Assembly: GCA_038241115.1 (NCBI GenBank)
Contig: JBBRGA010000117.1
Coordinates: 1-10,991, forward strand
Length of the DNA: 10,991 nt
Reading direction: 5' to 3'
DNA from: JANYJJ01 sp038241115
GTDB lineage: Bacteria > Pseudomonadota > Gammaproteobacteria > Burkholderiales > Burkholderiaceae_C
Notes under the pieces: model-generated
The model's input: only the letters and a program-made list of their open reading frames with translations
Database searches by the model: none
What the model was told of the DNA's origin: nothing
Shown: positions 7,014 through 10,991 of the stretch, in pieces
How positions within the stretch are numbered: the stretch's first letter is position 1
Layout of the letters: each line of letters begins with the position of its first letter
Translations under genes and position numbers: made by a program

Positions 7014-8585
7014 TCAGAACCGCGGGATGTCGGCAAACGGCAGCAGCCCGCGCTTGACGTGCATGCGGCCATATTCGGCGCAGCGGTGCAGGGTGGGAAT
7101 CACCTTGCCGGGGTTGAGCAAGGCTTTGGGATCGAACGCGTGTTTCACCGCAAACATCTGCGCCCGTTCAGCGTCCGAAAACTGCACGCACATCGATGAC
7201 AGCTTCTCGACACCGACGCCGTGTTCGCCGGTCACCGTGCCGCCCAAGGCCACGCTGGTTTCCAAGATGTCGGCGCCAAACAGCTCGCAGCGGTGCAGTT
7301 GATCGGGATCGTTGGCGTCGAACAAGATCAGCGGGTGCAAGTTGCCGTCACCGGCATGAAACACGTTGCAGCAGCGCAGGTTGTATTTGATTTCCATGGC
7401 CGCGATGCGCGTCAGGATTTCGGCCAACTGATGGCGCGGAATGGTCGAGTCCATGCACATGTAGTCGGGGCTGATGCGCCCGCTGGCCGGGAACGCATTC
7501 ATGCGCCCGGCCCAAAATTTCAAACGCTCGGCCTCGTTGTTGCTGATCTCGAACTTGGTGGCACCGGCCTCGCGCATCACCGCCACCATGCGCGCGACTT
7601 CTTCTTCCACCTCTTCGGGCGTGCCGTCGCTTTCGCAAATCAAGGTGGCCGCGGCGTCGAGGTCGTAGCCCGATTTGACGAACGATTCCACCGCCGCCGT
7701 CATCGGCTTATCGAGCATTTCCAGGCCGGCCGGGATGATGCCCGCCGCGATCAACGCCGCCACGGCGTTGCCGGCTTTGCGCACGTCGTCGAAGCTGGCC
7801 AGGATGGCGCGCGCCTGCAAAGGTTTGGGCACCAGCTTGACCGTGACCTCGATCGTCACGGCCAACATGCCTTCAGAGCCGATCACCACCGCCAGCAAGT
7901 CCAGGCCCGGCGCGTCGAGTGCCTCGCTGCCAAACTCGACGCCCTGCCCGTCGATGGTGAAGCCGCGCACGCGCATCACGTTGTGCAAGGTCAGTCCGTA
8001 TTTCAAGCAGTGCATGCCGCCCGAGTTTTCGGCCACGTTGCCGCCGATGGTGCAGGCAATTTTGCTGCTCGGGTCGGGCGCGTAATACAAGCCGTGCGGG
8101 GCTGCTGCCTCACTGATGGCGGCATTGCGCACACCGCTTTGAACTGTGGCGGTGCGCGCCAACGCGTCCACTTTGAGAATGCGGTTGAACTTGGCCAAAC
8201 TCAAAGTAACGCCCATCGCATGCGGCAGCGCGCCGCCACTCAAGCCCGTTCCCGCCCCGCGCGCCACCACCGGCACGCCCAAACCGTGACAAACCCGCAG
8301 CACGGCGGCGACTTGCGCTTCTGTCTCGGGCAACGCCACCACCAGCGGCTGCTGCCGATACGCGGTGAGGCCGTCGCACTCATACGGCACGGTGTCTTCA
8401 CCGTGCCAAAGCAAAGCATGCGCAGGCAGCAGGCCTGCTAAAGCGGCCACCACTTCGGCTTGGCGGCGCGCGCGTTCGGCCGGGGTAACTTGCTGGATCT
8501 GGGATTCAGTCGCCGTGGGAACAGCGGTTTGAATCGCAGGCTCACTGGCAAGTTGGGTTTGTTCAAGTTCGACCACAGCGTTCAC
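7014..8585 (-). CDS. glcD: Glycolate oxidase FAD-linked catalytic subunit GlcD
   Basis: GlcD is the catalytic flavoprotein that oxidises glycolate (and in E. coli also D-lactate) to glyoxylate (or pyruvate). Motifs seen in the 523 residues: RGAGTGLSGG (109-118) and PDPSSKIACTIGGNVAEN (170-187) of the FAD-binding domain, GSEGMLAVTIEVTVKL (236-251), and in the C-terminal oxidase domain FHAGDGNLHPLILFD (409-423), GEHGVG (453-458) and LLNPGKVIP (489-497). The ending CAEYGRMHVKRGLLPFADIPRF parallels E. coli GlcD closely. The start is a GTG at 8585, preceded by GGAGAG five bases upstream. The first 35 or so residues (Glu/Gln/Thr-rich) extend beyond the E. coli N-terminus (499 residues) and look unstructured. 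It is the first gene of the operon; its promoter should lie in the gap to its right. Identification is very firm. Confidence 0.97.
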   Translation of the reverse strand: MNAVVELEQTQLASEPAIQTAVPTATESQIQQVTPAERARRQAEVVAALAGLLPAHALLWHGEDTVPYECDGLTAYRQQPLVVALPETEAQVAAVLRVCHGLGVPVVARGAGTGLSGGALPHAMGVTLSLAKFNRILKVDALARTATVQSGVRNAAISEAAAPHGLYYAPDPSSKIACTIGGNVAENSGGMHCLKYGLTLHNVMRVRGFTIDGQGVEFGSEALDAPGLDLLAVVIGSEGMLAVTIEVTVKLVPKPLQARAILASFDDVRKAGNAVAALIAAGIIPAGLEMLDKPMTAAVESFVKSGYDLDAAATLICESDGTPEEVEEEVARMVAVMREAGATKFEISNNEAERLKFWAGRMNAFPASGRISPDYMCMDSTIPRHQLAEILTRIAAMEIKYNLRCCNVFHAGDGNLHPLILFDANDPDQLHRCELFGADILETSVALGGTVTGEHGVGVEKLSSMCVQFSDAERAQMFAVKHAFDPKALLNPGKVIPTLHRCAEYGRMHVKRGLLPFADIPRF

Positions 8586-8590
8586 GGCAT

Positions 8591-8596
8591 CTCTCC
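8591..8596 (-). promoter_or_regulatory. Ribosome binding site of glcD supporting a GTG start
   Basis: GGAGAG on the minus strand lies five bases before the GTG at 8585. An ATG at 8590 is closer to it but is out of frame with glcD, so this site supports the GTG as the start. Confidence 0.7.
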
Positions 8597-8701
8597 AGCT
8601 TGGCGTTCAGGCGGTTGCAATCGACTTGCTGTCGCAGGCGATTGGCTCACCGGCGCATGCATGTTTGAACCACGGTCAATGAATGTACTTGTTGCATTGC
8701 G

Positions 8702-8720
8702 CCGCAGCACGCTGCTGCGG
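8702..8720. promoter_or_regulatory. Perfect 8-bp palindrome with 3-base spacer in the glcD upstream region
   Basis: CCGCAGCA at 8702-8709 and TGCTGCGG at 8713-8720 are exact inverses around CGC. No T-tract follows on either strand, so it is not an intrinsic terminator. It lies about 117 bases before the glcD start and could be a regulator binding site or an RNA hairpin in the glcD leader; sequence alone does not decide. Confidence 0.35.
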
Positions 8721-8894
8721 TATGCCAGAAGTCAAAGCGCTCGTGACTTGGGCAAGGGGAATGCGGTTCGGCTCCCACAGGTCACGCCGCCACGTCCTCG
8801 TCAAAACCACACTCCTAGCGCCGCGCGTCCCATGATTCTTAATTGATCAGGCTGGGATGAACACTTCTTTCCCAAACCTCAAGGCACATTCAAA

Positions 8895-9016
8895 GGCTTC
8901 GTGCATTCTCTGGTTGTCGTGGCGCAGAGGCACGAAGCCGCGGGCTGGTCCGTCCCCTCAGACCGCCCAGGGGCTTGCCTCTCGATGTGGCCCCCAAGCG
9001 GTCTGCTCACAGCCGC
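8895..9016 (+). other. Candidate structured 5' leader (nested hairpins) before the DUF924 gene
   Basis: Hairpin A pairs GGCTTCGTGC (8895-8904) with GCACGAAGCC (8930-8939), ten perfect pairs. After a three-base bulge it continues with CTCTG (8908-8912) against CAGAG (8925-8929). Hairpin B pairs CAGACCGC (8959-8966) with GCGGTCTG (8998-9005), then GGGG (8970-8973) with CCCC (8991-8994). Hairpin B is enclosed by GCGGGCTG (8940-8947) against CAGCCGC (9010-9016), with one bulged G. The set ends about 29 bases before the DUF924 ribosome binding site. It may be a structured leader RNA or DNA palindromes left by an old element; I do not recognise a known riboswitch. Confidence 0.35.
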
Positions 9017-9044
9017 AATTCAACTCTCGAGCCAGACGTCACCC

Positions 9045-9048
9045 GGAG
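9045..9048 (+). promoter_or_regulatory. Ribosome binding site of the DUF924 gene
   Basis: GGAG lies six bases before the ATG at 9055. It decides in favour of this start over the in-frame ATG at 8857, which has no such site at useful spacing. Confidence 0.75.
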
Positions 9049-9054
9049 CAAATC

Positions 9055-9603
9055 ATGAACACAGCAAGCCATCAAGAAGTCCTCGCCTTCTGGTTCAACG
9101 AGACTGACCCGAAGTCCTGGTGGGCCGCAGAGCCTGCCTTCGACGAGCTTGTCCGACTGCGCTTCGCGCTGCTGCTACGGCAAGCGTCTGCCGGTGAATG
9201 CGTGGCATGGCGCAGCGGCCCGGGCGGCAGACTGGCAGAGATCGTTGTTCTGGACCAGTTCTCAAGAAACATTCATCGAGGCACCCCGCAGGCGTTCTCC
9301 CAAGACCCGATGGCGCTCGCGCTCGCACAAGAGGCCGTCGGGTTGGGTGTTCACAGCCTTTTGACACCCGTTGAGCGCAGTTTTATGTTGTTGCCTTACA
9401 TGCACAGCGAATCGGCACTCGTGCATGAGCAAGCCGAGGCTCTCTACCGCGACAACGCGCCCGAAGACAACTACAACTTCGAGCTGCGACACAAGGCCGT
9501 CATTGATCGTTTTGGTCGCTATCCGCACCGCAACGATGTGCTCGGCCGCGCATCGACACCTGAAGAAATTGAGTTTTTGAAGGAACCCGGCTCCGGTTTC
9601 TGA
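9055..9603 (+). CDS. DUF924 family protein
   Basis: This 182-residue protein belongs to the DUF924 family (PF06041), an alpha-helical, TPR-like fold found widely in Proteobacteria, whose biochemical role is, as far as I know, not settled. Landmarks: VLAFWFNETDPKSWW (9-23) near the start, where the family normally begins, IVVLDQFSRNIHRGTPQAF (63-81), ERSFMLLPYMHSESALVHEQ (107-126), and the C-terminal RFGRYPHRNDVLGRASTPEE (152-171) followed by FLKEPGSGF. Length is normal for the family, so it looks intact. The start at 9055 is supported by GGAG six bases upstream. It stands alone: divergent from the glc operon and convergent with priA, so no operon partner suggests a job. Confidence 0.92.
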   Translation: MNTASHQEVLAFWFNETDPKSWWAAEPAFDELVRLRFALLLRQASAGECVAWRSGPGGRLAEIVVLDQFSRNIHRGTPQAFSQDPMALALAQEAVGLGVHSLLTPVERSFMLLPYMHSESALVHEQAEALYRDNAPEDNYNFELRHKAVIDRFGRYPHRNDVLGRASTPEEIEFLKEPGSGF

Positions 9604-9628
9604 ATGAGGGCATCAAAGCGCAGGCACT

Positions 9629-9645
9629 GCCAAAGTTGGCTTTTT
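9629..9645 (+). terminator. Weak candidate terminator after the DUF924 gene
   Basis: GCCA-AAGT-TGGC followed by five T begins 26 bases after the DUF924 stop. The stem is only four pairs. A second weak option lies at 9721-9741 (AAACT/AGTTT around TGCATGC, then a run of seven T). The 172 bases between the two convergent stops hold no gene that I can support. Confidence 0.35.
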
Positions 9646-9775
9646 GCCCGGTCCTGCGCAAACGCCTGGCCTGCGGAGTCAAGCGCCTGGCCGCTCATTG
9701 CTTTCCGCCTCAATGCGCTGAAACTTGCATGCAGTTTTTTTGGCGTGGGGCGCGATGGGATTGGGTTGCCGCAGC

Positions 9776-10991
9776 CTAAATCGACAACGGATCCACATCC
9801 ACCGCCCATCTCAATATCCGCTGCTGCGGCGCATTGAGCTGCTTGCGGACGCCGTGCAGCGCTGGCAGCCACCGCGCCAAAAACCGCTGCAGGTTCACTC
9901 GCGAAGCTGACTCGATGAGCATTTGCATGCGCTCGACATTGGCCACGCGCGCCACCGTGGTGGGCACTGGCGGGTAAAGCACGACTGCGACCGAATCGGC
10001 GCTTTGCAAGGTGTTGGCGAGCTCAGCCGCGGCCTGCAGAAAGCCGCGGGCGGCCTCCGCGGTGTGCGCTTCGGCTCTGAGCATGGCGATGTGAGAGTAG
10101 GGCGGCAGGCCGGCCATTTCACGTTCTTTCAACTGGCTGGCAGCGAAGGCGCTGAAATTGTGTTCGCGCAGCGCCGCATACAGCGCGTGCTGGGGATGCC
10201 AGGTTTGCACCCACATTTCGCTGCGCGCGGCTTGTTCGGCGCTGCGCCCTGCGCGGCCACCGGCTTGCATGAGCAGCGCAAACAAGCGCTCGGGCGCGCG
10301 GAAGTCGCTGCTGAAAAGGGAGGTGTCGGGGTTGACGGCGGCCACCAGGGTGATGCGTCGAAAGTCATGGCCTTTGGTGACCATTTGCGTGCCCACCAGC
10401 ACATCGACTTCACCGGCATGCACAGCGCTGAGTTGCGCTTCGAGCGCGCCCTTGAGACGTGTGCTGTCGGCGTCGATGCGGGCGATGCGCACAGGTTTGC
10501 CGACGCCGTTCACACCTTCGTTCATGTTGTCCACGCGCAGCAAATCGGCCAGCTGCTCTTCGAGCTTTTCGGTGCCTCGGCCCAACGGCGCGATGTCAAG
10601 GTTGCCGCAGTCTGGGCAGGCGCGCGGAACGCGCTCGGTGAAGCCGCAGTGGTGGCAGCGCAGCGTGCGGTCCAGTTTGTGGAACACGCGCCATGCGCTG
10701 CAATGCGGACAGCCACTTTTCCAGCCGCAGTCGGCACAGTGCAGAACCGGTGCGTAGCCGCGGCGGTTCAAAAACACCAAGCTTTGTTCGCCACGCGCGA
10801 TGCGGTCTTGCAGCGCGGCAACCAAGGGCGAAGACAGGGCTGAATTTGCACCCTGGCTTTTTGGTTGTTGGTTCATTTCAACAATGGGAACTTTCGGAAG
10901 CTCGCCGCCTCCGATGCGGGCGGGCATGGCCAGGGGGAGGTAACGCCCTTCTTCGGCGGGCTGCAAGCTTTCCAGTGACGGCGTGGCCGAG
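9776..10991 (-). CDS. priA: Primosomal protein N' (replication restart helicase PriA), C-terminal part
   Basis: PriA is the 3'-to-5' DNA helicase that recognises abandoned forks and reloads the replisome. The 5' part lies beyond the right edge; 404 residues are visible. The fragment opens with SATPSLESL, a PriA helicase motif. It continues with FLNRRGYAP and an eight-cysteine zinc-binding block (CADC, CPHC, CHHC, CPDC; codons within 10607-10738). Next come GTQMVTKGHDF (motif V) and QAGGRAGR (motif VI, with the arginines kept), and the C-terminal domain ends LRWAVDVDPLSI. The zinc block and the DVDP ending are specific to PriA among helicases. Compared with E. coli from memory there is a short extra stretch (about ten residues, DNMNEGVNGVGKP) between the zinc block and motif V. 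The stop is TAG at 9776-9778. No frameshift is seen in the visible part. Confidence 0.95.
   Translation of the reverse strand, partial: SATPSLESLQPAEEGRYLPLAMPARIGGGELPKVPIVEMNQQPKSQGANSALSSPLVAALQDRIARGEQSLVFLNRRGYAPVLHCADCGWKSGCPHCSAWRVFHKLDRTLRCHHCGFTERVPRACPDCGNLDIAPLGRGTEKLEEQLADLLRVDNMNEGVNGVGKPVRIARIDADSTRLKGALEAQLSAVHAGEVDVLVGTQMVTKGHDFRRITLVAAVNPDTSLFSSDFRAPERLFALLMQAGGRAGRSAEQAARSEMWVQTWHPQHALYAALREHNFSAFAASQLKEREMAGLPPYSHIAMLRAEAHTAEAARGFLQAAAELANTLQSADSVAVVLYPPVPTTVARVANVERMQMLIESASRVNLQRFLARWLPALHGVRKQLNAPQQRILRWAVDVDPLSI

Larger units (their letters stand above)
8586..9054. other. Divergent intergenic region between glcD and the DUF924 gene
   Basis: I see no convincing gene in these 469 bases. 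The frame of the DUF924 gene stays open leftwards to an ATG at 8857, but the 66 extra residues do not look like protein from this family. The region should hold the promoter and regulator site of the glc operon on one strand and the DUF924 promoter on the other; I could not identify confident -35/-10 pairs or a GntR-type (GlcC-like) operator. It does hold a perfect short hairpin at 8702-8720 and a larger set of inverted repeats at 8895-9016, listed separately. Confidence 0.6.

Noticed and set aside
7221..8441. Plus-strand open frame of 406 codons opposite glcD
   Set aside because: The product is His/Arg/Gln-rich without recognisable motifs, and the opposite strand codes an unmistakable GlcD. 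It is a mirror frame in GC-rich DNA.
8998..9040. Possible integron attC site near CAATTCAACTC before DUF924
   Set aside because: There is a slight resemblance to attC inner boxes, but no GTTRRRY/RYYYAAC core pair is found at the ends and no integrase or cassette is seen.
8857..9054. In-frame N-terminal extension of DUF924 from an ATG at 8857
   Set aside because: DUF924 proteins start close to the VLxFWF motif, a good ribosome binding site lies at 9045-9048, and the extra 66 residues look like translated inverted-repeat DNA.

Overview
The window looks like chromosomal DNA of a betaproteobacterium, most likely Burkholderiales and probably Comamonadaceae. This is inferred from the high-GC coding bias and from clearly recognisable GlcD, GlcE, GlcF, AmpG and PriA proteins. 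It also has a CGTTCGGGCTGAGG-type palindromic repeat, which I associate with that family. No database search was possible, so the taxonomy is a judgement. I see no insertion sequence, phage gene, CRISPR array, tRNA or rRNA.

Layout, left to right. The C-terminal end of an unrecognised Ala/Ser/Thr-rich protein (2-526, +) converges with an M48-family zinc metalloprotease carrying a twin-arginine-type signal peptide (589-1554, -). A 214-base gap follows, holding a complex palindromic element that ends in a T-tract on the minus strand, a likely intrinsic terminator. Then comes a six-gene minus-strand cluster, read right to left: glcD (8585-7014), glcE (6999-5839), lrgA-like (5810-5448), lrgB-like (5437-4724), glcF (4667-3432) and ampG (3376-1769). 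A 469-base non-coding gap (8586-9054) with several inverted repeats separates glcD from a divergent DUF924 gene (9055-9603, +). The window ends with the C-terminal two thirds or so of the replication-restart helicase PriA (9776 to the right edge, -), convergent with DUF924.

The centre of the window is a glycolate-oxidation operon. GlcD and GlcE (FAD oxidase subunits) and GlcF (iron-sulfur subunit) together oxidise glycolate to glyoxylate and pass electrons to the membrane. An LrgA/LrgB membrane pair sits between glcE and glcF. The plant chloroplast glycolate/glycerate carrier PLGG1 is a natural LrgA-LrgB fusion. The simplest reading is therefore that this pair moves glycolate (or a related short-chain hydroxy or keto acid) rather than acting as a holin/antiholin pair. 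AmpG, the anhydromuropeptide permease, closes the cluster just before the terminator. Muropeptide recycling can release D-lactate, a plausible second substrate for GlcDEF, but that link is speculative.
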